The notes under the pieces were generated by a model that was not told the origin of the DNA, ran no database searches, and saw only the letters and a program-made list of their open reading frames with translations. Positions 9,179-18,208 of a stretch of 64,000 bases of DNA are shown in pieces. Position 1 is the first letter of the stretch. Each line of letters begins with the position of its first letter. Both the position numbers and the translations under genes were made by a program. Origin of the DNA: Paraburkholderia caballeronis (GTDB lineage: Bacteria; Pseudomonadota; Gammaproteobacteria; Burkholderiales; Burkholderiaceae); the NCBI RefSeq assembly GCF_900104845.1, contig NZ_FNSR01000001.1, positions 434,001 to 498,000 of the forward strand, given 5' to 3'.

Positions 9179-9582
9179 GCGTCGGGTTTCTCCGGGAGGC
9201 CTTGCTGACCCTGCCGCCGGACCGCGCGGCGCGCCTTCGGCGGCGTCCTTGCCCGCGCATCGTTCGCCGCACCGTCATGGCGGGGGCGAAAAGCGCGGCG
9301 CGCGGGCGGCTGCCGGGTTCGGGCGCTGCTTGCGTCGGCGCGGCTCGCGCGGCTTCGGGGCCGGCGCGGCGCGTGAACGGCAGAGACTTTCACGCCAGCG
9401 ATTATCCGGACCGCCATGCAACCCGATTGTCCGAATAGAGCCGGGTTTTCCCCCTACTTTGGGCGCTCCCGCGCAGGGGCCGCTGCTATCCTGCATCCAC
9501 TCTCGGCGTACTGTCCGGGCGGACGGCGTATGGCCGGCCGCAGCGAGTCGTCCGGGACCTTTTTTCCCCTCGTGGAGCAATC
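9179..9582. promoter_or_regulatory. divergent control region between fliF and fliE
   Basis: This 404-nt region has no credible gene and must hold promoters for both the fliF and fliE directions. GGAG motifs precede both starts (about 11 nt before the fliF ATG, 5 nt before the fliE ATG). I could not identify a convincing sigma-28, sigma-54 or FlhDC site by eye. Confidence 0.5.
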
Positions 9583-9918
9583 ATGACGATCCCAGTATCC
9601 CCGCTCGCTTCCGCCCTGGCGCAGATGCAGGCAATGTCGGCGCAGGCGGCCGGCAGCGCGGCCGAGGCCAGCGAGACGTCCGGCGCGGCGACGGCCGGCG
9701 GATTCGCGGCGGCGCTCAAGGCGTCGATCGACAAGATCAGCGACGACCAGAAAAGCGCGGTCAACGAATCGCAGGCGTTCGAACTGGGCGCGTCGAACGT
9801 TTCGCTGAACGACGTGATGGTCGACATGCAGAAGGCCAACATCGGCTTCCAGTTCGGCCTCCAGGTTCGCAACAAGCTGGTGTCCGCGTACACGGACCTG
9901 ATGCAGACGGCGGTTTGA
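9583..9918 (+). CDS. fliE: flagellar hook-basal body complex protein FliE
   Basis: FliE is the small adaptor between the MS-ring/export gate and the rod. The 111-residue product shows the family pattern: a variable Ala-rich N-terminus, [17 protein letters not shown] in the middle, and the conserved C-terminal half ([20 protein letters not shown], then [18 protein letters not shown]). It is divergent from fliF, its usual neighbour, and is followed 146 nt later by fliS. Confidence 0.95.
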   Translation: MTIPVSPLASALAQMQAMSAQAAGSAAEASETSGAATAGGFAAALKASIDKISDDQKSAVNESQAFELGASNVSLNDVMVDMQKANIGFQFGLQVRNKLVSAYTDLMQTAV

Positions 9919-10064
9919 CGTTTCTCGTAAGACGTTTCGCTCCGGCACGCTAAAGCTTCTTCCGACAATTCCGATAACCAGGATACGCCATGCGTGCGTC
10001 GCCGGCATCGACAGATGCGGTGCACACGTGTAACAACAGACGCCCGTATCGAGGAGGAGCGCCG

Positions 10065-10511
10065 ATGTTTTCCCCTGCACACTCTGGAGCCAACGCGTAT
10101 GCCCGCGTGGGCGTGGAAACTGGGGTGATGAGCGCGAGTCCGCATCGGCTGATCGCGATGCTGTACCAGGGCGCGCGCACCGCAGTGGCGCGCGCGCGGA
10201 TGCATCAGCAGGGCGGCAACGTCGCCGGGCGCGGCGAGGCGATCGGCAAGGCGATCCGGATCATCCAGAGCGGCCTCCAGCAGTCGCTGAACCTGGAAGT
10301 CGGCGGCGAGATCGCCGCGCGCCTGAATTCCCTGTACGACTACATGGCGCGACGCCTGCTGGAAGCCAACATTCAACAGAGCGAGCCGATGTTGATCGAA
10401 GTGGACGGCCTGCTTGCAACGCTCGAAGAAGCGTGGCTCGGCATCGGTCCGACGGTCGAGCAGGCAGCGCAGCAACCGGGTGCTCCGGCGGGCGGGTTGG
10501 CGACGAGATGA
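10065..10511 (+). CDS. fliS: flagellin export chaperone FliS
   Basis: FliS binds the C-terminus of flagellin and prevents premature polymerisation. The 148-residue product contains the family core: ANAYARVGVETGVMSASPHR, LIAMLYQGARTAVARAR, IQSGLQQSLNLEVGGEIAAR and LNSLYDYMARRLLEANI. ATG 10065 follows GGAGGAG by 7 nt; longer in-frame readings upstream are not supported. The stop overlaps the fliT start. Confidence 0.93.
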   Translation: MFSPAHSGANAYARVGVETGVMSASPHRLIAMLYQGARTAVARARMHQQGGNVAGRGEAIGKAIRIIQSGLQQSLNLEVGGEIAARLNSLYDYMARRLLEANIQQSEPMLIEVDGLLATLEEAWLGIGPTVEQAAQQPGAPAGGLATR

Positions 10512-10840
10512 ACCCGACTGCGGAGTATTTCGCTCGCTACGAGGCGATCGTGGCGATTTCCGGACGCATGCTGTCCGCGGCGCGCAAATCGCTTTGGGCC
10601 GATCTGATCGGACTCGAAGAAGAATATCGCCAGCTCGTGGACGGGCTGAAGGAAGCGGAAGTCGGCATCCGGCTTTCCGCGGCGGAACGGGCGCGCAAAT
10701 ACGACCTGATCCGCCGGATCCTCGCGGACGACGCGGCGATTCGCGATCTTGCGAGCCCGCGGATGGCGCGGCTGTCCGCGCTGTTCTCCGGCTCGTCGCA
10801 GTCGGCGCGGGTATTGCAGCAACTGTACGGCGCGCGTTGA
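10508..10840 (+). CDS. fliT: FliT-like flagellar chaperone
   Basis: FliT-family proteins are export chaperones for the filament cap FliD and in some species regulate FlhDC. The 110-residue all-helical product (YFARYEAIVAISGRMLSAAR, then WADLIGLEEEYRQLVDGLKE, then RARKYDLIRRILADDAAIRD) matches in size, position and style, though this family is weakly conserved. The start is fixed by the ATGA overlap with fliS. Confidence 0.8.
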   Translation: MNPTAEYFARYEAIVAISGRMLSAARKSLWADLIGLEEEYRQLVDGLKEAEVGIRLSAAERARKYDLIRRILADDAAIRDLASPRMARLSALFSGSSQSARVLQQLYGAR

Positions 10841-10914
10841 GCGCGCCTTTTCACATCGACAAGAGCAACGGACGACGCGTCACCGGCTGACGGCGAGGCG
10901 GATTCGGGGAGCGC

Positions 10915-12387
10915 ATGAACGGAATCGACACGAGCGCCGCCGCGCTGCTGGCGAGCCGGCTGGATGCGTTGCTGCCGGTCGGCGCGCATGGCAGCGCGGG
11001 GCCGATGCAGGCGGGCGTGTCCGCGCTCGCGGGCGGCGCCGCGCAACTGCCGGACGCGCAGTATCCCGGCGCGCCGCAGCCGTCCACGCAGACGGTGCTG
11101 TCGGCCGTTGCGCTCGCACTCGATGCGATCGTGCGCTCCGGCGGCGACGCGACGTCGGCCGTGGTCGGCACCGCGCCGGTGTGGGCGAATCCCGAAACGG
11201 ACGCGGTGCAGGCCGCCGCGCAGGCGGTGGCCAACGTGCTCGACGCGATGGCCGACGCGCTGTCCGCGACGAATCCCGGCGCGCTGCTCGCCGCCGATGC
11301 GGACGCCGCCGCTGGCGGCGAAGCCGCGCACGGTGCGGGGGCCGGCGCGAACGGAGCCGGCGGCGCGAACGGTGCGGCGGGTGGCAATGCCGCGACCCAG
11401 ACGACCGCCGCGCAGGCCGCGGCCGCGCACAACGGCGGCCCGGTGGCGGCGCTTGCCGCCGCGCTGCAACGGACGGTGTCCAGCAGCGGTCTTTTCTACG
11501 AATCCCATATCGCGCAGTGGCTCGCGGGCCAGCGTTCGCCGGCGGAACTCGCGGCCGAGCCGCAGAACCGCCTGATCGCGGCCGCCGCCGCGCAACTGCC
11601 GCCCGACTGGAGCACCAACGCCGGTGCGGCCGACGACGTGCTGTGGTCCGATCCGCACGCGGCCGACCTGCCGGCGCAGCCCGGCGGCCCGCACGCGGAC
11701 CCGACGCGCGGCGTGCCGGACCGGATGGCCAGCGCGATGCAGGCGGCGCAGTTCGACGACAGTCTGCTCGACGGCCCGGTGCAGCATGCGCTGGTGCCGC
11801 GCTCCGCGCTCGGCGGCGCAACCGGCGACGCGGTGCTGCCGTCCGCGAACCCGCAGGGGCAGGCGGTGGCCGTGCATCCGGCGGTGATTCCGCTGCTGCG
11901 CCAGCAGCTCGACCTGCTCGCGACCGGCGAATTCCGCTGGACCGGCGAGGCGTGGCCCGGCGTGCGGCTCGACTGGTCGATCCGCCAGGAAGGCGACGAC
12001 CCGCGCCGCAGCCGCGGCGCGATCGATCCCGACGACATGCCGTGGCGCACGCGGCTCACGCTGTCGCTGCCGTCGCTCGGCATCGTCGATGCGGACCTGA
12101 CGCTCGTCGGCGCGACGCTCTCGGTGCGCGTGCAGGCGAACTCCGACGGCGCCGCGCGGCTCTCCGCGCACGGCGACGCGCTGCGCAGCCGGATGGCGGC
12201 GGCCGGCATCGAACTGGGCGGCCTGTCGATCCGCGAGGTCGGCGGCGCGACGCACGGCGGCTCGACGGCGGACGCGGCGCGCGCCGCGCACGCGTATGCG
12301 CAGGCGGCCTCCGCGCCGGAGCCGGAAGCGCCGCCCGCGCCGATCTCGCCGATCGCCGCCGACGCATTCGACTGGGAGCGCCGATGA
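10915..12387 (+). CDS. second FliK-like protein (Flg_hook domain)
   Basis: A 490-residue protein placed after fliT. The first 270 residues or so are Ala/Gly/Asp-rich and low in complexity. The C-terminal part (about 320-450) resembles the FliK hook-length control C-domain: WPGVRLDWSIRQEGDD, then MPWRTRLTLSLPSLGIVDAD, then RVQANSDGAARLSAH and MAAAGIELGGLSIREV. A canonical fliK exists at 2881-4395, so this is a paralogue. It overlaps the next gene, an FlhB C-domain homologue, by 4 nt; FliK and FlhB interact in substrate switching, so a shared role in export control is plausible but inferred. A 74-nt gap separates it from fliT. Confidence 0.72.
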   Translation: MNGIDTSAAALLASRLDALLPVGAHGSAGPMQAGVSALAGGAAQLPDAQYPGAPQPSTQTVLSAVALALDAIVRSGGDATSAVVGTAPVWANPETDAVQAAAQAVANVLDAMADALSATNPGALLAADADAAAGGEAAHGAGAGANGAGGANGAAGGNAATQTTAAQAAAAHNGGPVAALAAALQRTVSSSGLFYESHIAQWLAGQRSPAELAAEPQNRLIAAAAAQLPPDWSTNAGAADDVLWSDPHAADLPAQPGGPHADPTRGVPDRMASAMQAAQFDDSLLDGPVQHALVPRSALGGATGDAVLPSANPQGQAVAVHPAVIPLLRQQLDLLATGEFRWTGEAWPGVRLDWSIRQEGDDPRRSRGAIDPDDMPWRTRLTLSLPSLGIVDADLTLVGATLSVRVQANSDGAARLSAHGDALRSRMAAAGIELGGLSIREVGGATHGGSTADAARAAHAYAQAASAPEPEAPPAPISPIAADAFDWERR

Positions 12388-12722
12388 GCGGATCGCCGTC
12401 GCGCCGGAGCGCCGCCGCGCTCGTGTACGACACGCCGGCTGGCGATACCGCGCCGCGCGTCGTCGCGAAGGGTTACGGGCTCGTCGCGGACATGATCGTG
12501 CAGCGCGCGAAGGAAGCCGGCCTGTACGTGCACGAGGCGCCGGAGATGGTGTCGATGCTGATGCAGGTCGATCTCGACTCGCGGATTCCGCCGCGTCTTT
12601 ATCAGGCGGTCGCGGAACTGCTCGCGTGGCTGCACCGGCTGGAGACGGCCGGTCCCGACGGCGACGCGCCCCAGGCGCCGCCGCCCCCGAGGCCGCCGGT
12701 CAAAACTTCATCATCGCGCTGA
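12384..12722 (+). CDS. FlhB cytoplasmic-domain homologue (FlhX-type)
   Basis: A 112-residue protein matching only the C-terminal cytoplasmic domain of FlhB/EscU: RVVAKGYGLVADMIVQRAKE, LYVHEAPEMVSMLMQVDLDS, then IPPRLYQAVAELLAWLHRLE. There is no membrane part, and the autocleavage NPTH motif is absent; the N-terminus has ALVYD, which in FlhB follows NPTH. Such stand-alone FlhB-C proteins can partly replace the cleaved fragment in other bacteria. It is coupled to the FliK-like gene by ATGA overlap. Its 3' end overlaps the convergent aldehyde dehydrogenase gene by 23 nt. Confidence 0.85.
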   Translation: MSGSPSRRSAAALVYDTPAGDTAPRVVAKGYGLVADMIVQRAKEAGLYVHEAPEMVSMLMQVDLDSRIPPRLYQAVAELLAWLHRLETAGPDGDAPQAPPPPRPPVKTSSSR

Positions 12723-14118
12723 CGAGCGCATCGAACAGCCGGCCGTACGGCGGCGCGACCAGGTTGCGCGCATTGAAGCGCGACTGGACGAACACCGGCT
12801 TCATCTGCGAGAACGTGACGAAGCCGTCGTAGCCGTGGTACGCGCCCATCCCGCTCGCGCCGACGCCGCCGAACGGCAGCCCCTCGCATGCGACGTGCAT
12901 CAGCGTTTCGTTGATCGCCATCCCGCCGGCGACCGTCTCGCGCGTCACGCGCTCCACCGTCGCGGAATCGTCCGCGTACAGGTACAGCGCCAGCGGACGC
13001 GGGCGCGCGTTTACGTAGCGCAGCGCGTCGTCGAGCGTGTCGTACGGCACGAGCGGTAACAGCGGCCCGAAAATTTCCTCCTGCATCAGCGCGACGTGCG
13101 CGGGCGCGTTCGTCACGAGCGTCGGCGCGAAGCGGCGCGCGGCCGCGTCGCTGTCCGCGAGCGGATGCAGCTGCGCGCCCGCGTCGCGCGCCTCGTCCGC
13201 GAGCCGCACCAGCCGCGCGTAGTGGCGCTCGGACACGATCGACGTGTAGTCGCGGTTATGCGCGAAGTCCGGATACAACTGCGCGACGCGCCGGCGCGCG
13301 CGGGCGATGAACGCGTTCTCGCTGCCGCGCGGCAGCAGCACGTAGTCGGGCGCGATGCAGGTCTGTCCGGCGTTCAGCGTTTTGCCGGCGATCAGGCTGT
13401 CCACGGCGTAGTCGAAACGCGCGCGCCCGCCGACGATCGCCGGCGACTTGCCGCCGAGTTCTAGCGTGACCGGCGTCAGGTTCGCGGCGGCCGCCAGCAT
13501 CACGTCGCGGCCGACGCGCGTCGAGCCGGTGAACAGCAGGTGATCGAACGGCAGCGCGGCGAACGCCGCGCCGACCGACGCGTCGCCGTTGACGACCGCG
13601 ACGTGATCGCGCGCGAACGCGCCGCCGATCAGGGCTTCGAGCAGCGCGGACGTGCGCGGCGTCAGTTCGGACACCTTGAGCATCGCGCGGTTGCCGGCCG
13701 CGAGCGCGCCGACGAGCGGGCCGGCCGCGAGCAGCAGCGGATAGTTCCACGGCGACACGATCCCGACGACGCCGAGCGGCTGCGGCACGACCTTCGCGCG
13801 CGCTGGCCGCAGCCACTTGCCGGTGCGGCGGCGCTGCGGCTTCATCCAGCGGCGGCCGTGCGCGAGCGCGGCGTCGATCTCCTGCTTCAGCAGCACGAAT
13901 TCCGCGAGCATCACCTCGGCTTTCGCGCGCTGGCCGAAGTCCGTGTTTATCGCGTTGGCGAGCGCGTCGCGGTTTTCGAGCAGCAGTTCGTTCAACGTGC
14001 GGAGGTGGCGCGCGCGCGTTTCCCACGGCGGGTAGGGCTCGCGCTGGCAGGCGTCGCGTTGTGCGGCGAGCAGCGCGTCCAGTGTGCCGGACGGCGCGGC
14101 GGGGGCTTCCTGCTTCAT
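12700..14118 (-). CDS. coniferyl-aldehyde-type NAD(P) aldehyde dehydrogenase
   Basis: A 472-residue aldehyde dehydrogenase. It shows the Asn-containing motif VSPWNYPLLLAAGPLVGALA, the coenzyme-fold Gly motif FTGSTRVGRDV, the catalytic Glu region LELGGKSPAIV and the catalytic Cys in LNAGQTCIAPDYVL, followed by QEEIFGPLLPLVPYDTLDDA. The length and the N-terminal LLLENRDALANAINTDFGQR pattern fit the coniferyl aldehyde dehydrogenase/ALDH3-like group. The substrate cannot be fixed from sequence. Next to it are an acyl-CoA dehydrogenase and a GMC oxidoreductase, a set that could handle alcohol to aldehyde to acid steps. ATG 14118 has only a weak upstream Shine-Dalgarno. Confidence 0.88.
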   Translation of the reverse strand: MKQEAPAAPSGTLDALLAAQRDACQREPYPPWETRARHLRTLNELLLENRDALANAINTDFGQRAKAEVMLAEFVLLKQEIDAALAHGRRWMKPQRRRTGKWLRPARAKVVPQPLGVVGIVSPWNYPLLLAAGPLVGALAAGNRAMLKVSELTPRTSALLEALIGGAFARDHVAVVNGDASVGAAFAALPFDHLLFTGSTRVGRDVMLAAAANLTPVTLELGGKSPAIVGGRARFDYAVDSLIAGKTLNAGQTCIAPDYVLLPRGSENAFIARARRRVAQLYPDFAHNRDYTSIVSERHYARLVRLADEARDAGAQLHPLADSDAAARRFAPTLVTNAPAHVALMQEEIFGPLLPLVPYDTLDDALRYVNARPRPLALYLYADDSATVERVTRETVAGGMAINETLMHVACEGLPFGGVGASGMGAYHGYDGFVTFSQMKPVFVQSRFNARNLVAPPYGRLFDALVSAMMKF

Positions 14119-14146
14119 GGTGGGTGCTTCCGTGTTCGTGGCGCGT

Positions 14147-14352
14147 GGGTTGCGGTGGCCGGCGCGGGCGTCATGCGACGAACGCGCTGTCGGTGATCGT
14201 CGCGCGGTCGAACATCGAGGGCTGGGTGCGCCGGGGCTTTCCGCTTCGTGGGGCTGACATTCCTTGCTGCCTGCGTGCGGGTTGCGGCAATCGGCGCGGG
14301 CGTCATGCGGGGAACGCGCGTTCGACGATCGCCGCGTGGTCGAACGTCGAAG
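14147..14352. repeat. 74-bp degenerate direct repeat, two copies 132 bp apart
   Basis: Positions 14147-14220 align without gaps to 14279-14352, sharing runs such as GGCGCGGGCGTCATGCG and TGGTCGAAC/CGGTCGAAC. The right copy covers the last codons and stop of the acyl-CoA dehydrogenase gene (stop at 14303). The left copy is a diverged duplicate just upstream of the aldehyde dehydrogenase start. The offset is a multiple of three. Confidence 0.7.
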
Positions 14353-15991
14353 GCAGCGCGCCCGCGACGCGGCCGCAATCGCCGCCACAGTCGCCAGCCG
14401 CGCCGAGCCGCGTCGCGACGAACGCATCGGCGACGTCGGCGGGACCGTCGTGCACGAGCAGCACCGCCTGCGCGATCAGCGCGATCTGTTGCGCGATGCG
14501 CCGCGCGGACGCCTCGCGGGTGCCCGGCGCGCCGTTCAGCGTCGCGGACAGCCGGTCGAGCGCCGCCGCCAACGCCGGATGCCCGCTCGCGTCGCGCCGC
14601 CACGCGAGGAACAGCGCCTGCGCGGCATCCGCCTCGCGCTCCAGGGCGCGCAGCACGTCGAGACACATCACGTTGCCCGAGCCTTCCCAGATCGAATTCA
14701 CCGGCGCCTCGCGATAGAAGCGCGCCATCGGCCCCTCCTCGACGTAGCCGTTGCCGCCCCACACCTCCATCGCCTCGCCGGCGAACGCAAGCGCGCGCTT
14801 GCAAACCCAGAACTTCGCGGCCGGCGTCACGATGCGCCGCCACGCGCGCGCTTCCGGCGCGTTCGCATGGCTCTCCTCGAACGCGCGCGCGAGCTGCATG
14901 AACAGCACGGTCGCCGCTTCGGATTCGAGCGCGAGATCCGCAAGCACGTTCTGCATCAGCGGCTGCGCGATCAGCGGACGGCCGAACGCGCTGCGGTGCC
15001 GCGCATGATGGATCGCCTGCACGAGCGCCGCGCGCATCAGCGCGGCGCTGCCGATCACGCAGTCGAGCCGCGTGTGGTTCGCCATCTCGATGATCGTCGG
15101 CACGCCGCGCCCTTCGTCGCCGATCATCACGCCGTACGCGTCGAAGAACTCGACCTCGCTGCTCGCGTTCGAGCGGTTGCCGAGCTTGTCCTTCAGCCGC
15201 TGCACGTGGATCGCGTTCTTCGCGCCGTCCGGCGCGAAGCGCGGCACGAAGAAACACGACAGTCCGTCGTGGTCGCCGGTGCGCGCGAGCACCAGATGCG
15301 CGTCGCACTGCGGCGCGGAGAAGAACCACTTGTGGCCGGTCAGCCGGTACGCGGCGCCGCGGCCGGCGCCCGCGTCGAGCGGCTGCGCGTCGGTGCGGTT
15401 GCTGCGCACGTCGGAGCCGCCTTGCTTCTCGGTCATCCCCATGCCGATCATCATCGACGTCTTCTGCGGATACGGCAGGTCGCGCGGATCGTGGTCGCGC
15501 GAATAGAGCCGCTCGCGCAGCGTGGCGAACAGCGCGGGCTCGCGTTGCAGCACCGGGATGCTCGCGAACGTCATCGTCGTCGGGCACAGCGAGCCGGATT
15601 CCAGTTGCGCGTGCAGGAAGTAGCCGGCGCAGCGCGCGGCCATCGCGCCGTCGCGCGGGTCGGAGAACGGCAGCGCGTGCAGCCCCTGCGCGCGCAGCAG
15701 CGCGAGCAGCCGATGCCACGCCGGATGGAATTCGAGCGCGTCGATCCGCTCGCCGCGCGGGCTGTGCGTGAAGAGTTCCGGCGCGTGGCGGTTCGCGAGG
15801 TCCGCGAGCGCGAGCGTGTCGGGCGTCGTCAGCGCGGCGCCGTCGCGCGCGAGCGCTTCGCGATGCCAGCCGGCGCCCGCGCGCCCGACCGCCGCGACGA
15901 GCGCCGCGTCCGACGCGAACAGGTTGTAGTCCGCGAGCGGCGGGACCTGGTTCGTGACCTCATGGGTGGTGCCGGGGCGATGCGGTTGCAT
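14303..15991 (-). CDS. AidB-like acyl-CoA dehydrogenase
   Basis: A 562-residue flavoprotein of the acyl-CoA dehydrogenase fold, AidB/isovaleryl-type subgroup. Motifs include the FAD-loop stretch MGMTEKQGGSDVRSNRT, YRLTGHKWFFSAPQCDAH, the ACAD signature VLFMQLARAFEESHANAP region, and the late AMEVWGGNGYVEEGPMAR, then VNSIWEGSGNVMCLDVLRAL, which is typical of AidB. AidB itself protects DNA from alkylation and its enzymatic role is unclear, so a fatty-acid role is not certain. ATG 15991 is fixed by a perfect AAGGAG 7 nt upstream. Longer in-frame readings upstream are not protein-like. The C-terminal codons lie inside the 74-bp duplicated segment. Confidence 0.9.
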   Translation of the reverse strand: MQPHRPGTTHEVTNQVPPLADYNLFASDAALVAAVGRAGAGWHREALARDGAALTTPDTLALADLANRHAPELFTHSPRGERIDALEFHPAWHRLLALLRAQGLHALPFSDPRDGAMAARCAGYFLHAQLESGSLCPTTMTFASIPVLQREPALFATLRERLYSRDHDPRDLPYPQKTSMMIGMGMTEKQGGSDVRSNRTDAQPLDAGAGRGAAYRLTGHKWFFSAPQCDAHLVLARTGDHDGLSCFFVPRFAPDGAKNAIHVQRLKDKLGNRSNASSEVEFFDAYGVMIGDEGRGVPTIIEMANHTRLDCVIGSAALMRAALVQAIHHARHRSAFGRPLIAQPLMQNVLADLALESEAATVLFMQLARAFEESHANAPEARAWRRIVTPAAKFWVCKRALAFAGEAMEVWGGNGYVEEGPMARFYREAPVNSIWEGSGNVMCLDVLRALEREADAAQALFLAWRRDASGHPALAAALDRLSATLNGAPGTREASARRIAQQIALIAQAVLLVHDGPADVADAFVATRLGAAGDCGGDCGRVAGALPSTFDHAAIVERAFPA

Positions 15992-16441
15992 CTGTCGTCT
16001 CCTTGGGCCGGGGCGCGCGGCCGCTTTTTGCGGCGTTCGCGGCGTTCGCGATGGGCTTCCGGCTCGTTCGTCGCGGGTTCGGCTTGGGTTCGTCCGCGCT
16101 GGTCCGTGTGCAGGTCGGGTCCGTCGCGCAGCGGCGGCTCGTCCACTGATTGCTTGCCGACGATCCGCCGCGTTGGCGCGGTTCGCCGCTGCCGCCCGAT
16201 TCGCGGCGTCGCCGCTTCGGTCGGCGGGGCGGCATCTCATCGCACCGCGGCTCGGCCACGCAGCGTCCCCCATGATAGGGGCGCATCGGCGGCGCGCGGT
16301 GCGAGGACCTTAGAGGAATCGTCCTGGCCGGCGGCCGCCGGTTGCGGCGCGGCGCTTTCTACAATGAGCCGCGGTCAGCATACCGCGAACGAACGACGAT
16401 CACGCGGCACGGCGGCGACGCACGTGCGGCCGGAGGAGACG
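15992..16441. promoter_or_regulatory. divergent control region, acyl-CoA dehydrogenase / GMC oxidoreductase
   Basis: A 450-nt gene-free region between two divergent starts. A TACAAT box at 16360-16365 is a possible -10 element for the rightward gene; no matching -35 at normal spacing was seen. Otherwise it is GC-rich with no clear operator. Confidence 0.4.
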
Positions 16442-18085
16442 ATGCAATACGACTACATCATCGTGGGAGGCGGCTCGGGCGGCGCATCGCTCGCGGCGCG
16501 CCTCGCCGAACGCTGCCCGGACGCGACCGTCGCGCTCGTCGAAGCGGGGCCGCACACCGCGCGCAGCGCGCTGGTCGAGATGCCGGCCGGCGTCGCCGCG
16601 CTGGTGCCGTGGCGCTCGCGGCACAACTACGGCTACGAGACGACGCCGCAGCCCGGCCTCGCGGGCCGCCGCGGCTACCAGCCGCGCGGGCGCGGCTTCG
16701 GCGGATCGAGCGCGATCAACGCGATGATCTACACGCGCGGCCATCCGCTCGACTACGACGACTGGGCGCGGCTCGGCTGCGACGGCTGGGGATGGGGCGA
16801 CGTGCTGCCGTATTTCCTGCGCGCGGAGGGCAACGCACGCGGCGCGAGCGCGTGGCACGGCGCGGACGGCCCGCTGTCGGTGGGCGACGTGCGTTCGCCG
16901 AATCCGTTTTCCGCGCGCTTCGTCGACGCCGCGGTCGAGGCCGGCTTCACGCTCAACGACGACTTCAACGGGCCGCGCCAGGAGGGTGTCGGTTTCTATC
17001 AGGTGACGCAGCGCGACGGCCGGCGATGCAGCGTCGCGCGCGCGTACCTGTACGGCCGCGAACGGCCGAACCTGCACCTGATCGCGGACGCGACCGTGCT
17101 GCGCGTGACGTTCGACGGCCGCCGCGCGAACGGCGTGCAGGTCGCGCGCGGCGGCCAGATCGACACGCTCGGCGCGCGCGCCGAAGTCGTGCTGGCGGCT
17201 GGCGCGTTCAACTCGCCGCAACTGCTGATGTGCTCGGGGATCGGCCCGGCCGCGCAACTGCATGCGCTCGGCGTGGCGGTGCTGCGCGAGGCGCCGGACG
17301 TCGGCCGCCATCTGGCCGATCACATCGACTTCACGTTCAACCGGAAGGTCCGTTCCAGCGAGCCGATCGGCTATTCGCTGCGCGGCTTCGCGAAGGCGGC
17401 GCCGGCGCTCGCGCGTTATCTGCGCGACGGGCGCGGGATGCTGACCAGCAACGTCGCGGAGGCGGGCGGTTTCGTGAAGAGCCGCGCGGACCTCGACCGG
17501 GCGGACCTGCAACTGCATTTCTGCTGCGCGCTGGTCGACGATCACAGCCGGCGGCTGCACTGGGGACACGGTTATTCGCTGCACGTGTGCGTGCTGCGTC
17601 CGGCGAGTCGCGGCACGGTGACGCTCGCGAGCGCGGACGCGCGCACCGCGCCGCTGATCGATCCGCGTTTTCTGTCCGACCCGCGCGATCTCGACCTGCT
17701 GGCCGAAGGCGCGCGGATCGCGCGGCGGATTCTCGACGCGCCGCCGCTCGCGCGCTTCGGTGGCCGCGAGCTTTACACGCATCCCGCGCAGACCGACGCC
17801 GAATTGCGCGACACGATCGTGCGGCGCGCGGACACGATCTATCACCCGATGGGCACCTGCCGGATGGGCGCGGACGACGCGGCGGTCGTCGATCCGCAGT
17901 TGCGCGTGCGCGGCGTCGCGGGGCTGCGGATCGCGGATGCGTCGGTGATGCCGCTGCCGGTCGGCGGCAATACGAACGCGCCGACGGTGATGATCGGGGA
18001 GCGCGCGGCCGATCTGGTCGCGAATGCGTGGCGGGCGCGGCGCGAGGCCGAGGTCGCGGGGGCGGCGATGGGGGCGGCCGGATGA
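16442..18085 (+). CDS. GMC-family FAD-dependent alcohol/choline-type dehydrogenase
   Basis: A 547-residue GMC oxidoreductase. The N-terminal FAD site is YDYIIVGGGSGGASLAARLA. The GMC signatures appear as RGRGFGGSSAINAMIYTRGH and VLAAGAFNSPQLLMCSGIGP, and the catalytic His region near the C-terminus as HPMGTCRMGADDAAVVDPQL, then VGGNTNAPTVMIGERAADL. The family oxidises primary alcohols, choline or polyethylene glycol. BetA (choline) is one option but no betB or betI is next to it, so the substrate is left open. ATG 16442 follows GGAGGAG. A long upstream in-frame reading is antisense to the acyl-CoA dehydrogenase and is ignored. Confidence 0.9.
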   Translation: MQYDYIIVGGGSGGASLAARLAERCPDATVALVEAGPHTARSALVEMPAGVAALVPWRSRHNYGYETTPQPGLAGRRGYQPRGRGFGGSSAINAMIYTRGHPLDYDDWARLGCDGWGWGDVLPYFLRAEGNARGASAWHGADGPLSVGDVRSPNPFSARFVDAAVEAGFTLNDDFNGPRQEGVGFYQVTQRDGRRCSVARAYLYGRERPNLHLIADATVLRVTFDGRRANGVQVARGGQIDTLGARAEVVLAAGAFNSPQLLMCSGIGPAAQLHALGVAVLREAPDVGRHLADHIDFTFNRKVRSSEPIGYSLRGFAKAAPALARYLRDGRGMLTSNVAEAGGFVKSRADLDRADLQLHFCCALVDDHSRRLHWGHGYSLHVCVLRPASRGTVTLASADARTAPLIDPRFLSDPRDLDLLAEGARIARRILDAPPLARFGGRELYTHPAQTDAELRDTIVRRADTIYHPMGTCRMGADDAAVVDPQLRVRGVAGLRIADASVMPLPVGGNTNAPTVMIGERAADLVANAWRARREAEVAGAAMGAAG

Positions 18086-18208
18086 CCGGCGTGTCTGTCC
18101 GCGATTGGCGCGAGCCGCCGGCCGCTCCGGAAATCCGCTGGCGCTCACGCGGGCCGAGACGGCCATCGCCGCGCCCCCGGACTCATCCGGCCCGCCAGCC
18201 CCGCCGCG

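Noticed and set aside
12700..14427. Longer aldehyde dehydrogenase start at 14427
   Set aside because: The extension runs through the 74-bp duplicated DNA and overlaps the acyl-CoA dehydrogenase 3' end; the family start is at 14118.
14264..16441. In-frame upstream extension of the GMC oxidoreductase to about 1273 codons
   Set aside because: The extra part is antisense to the acyl-CoA dehydrogenase and lacks protein character; the ATG at 16442 has a strong ribosome site.
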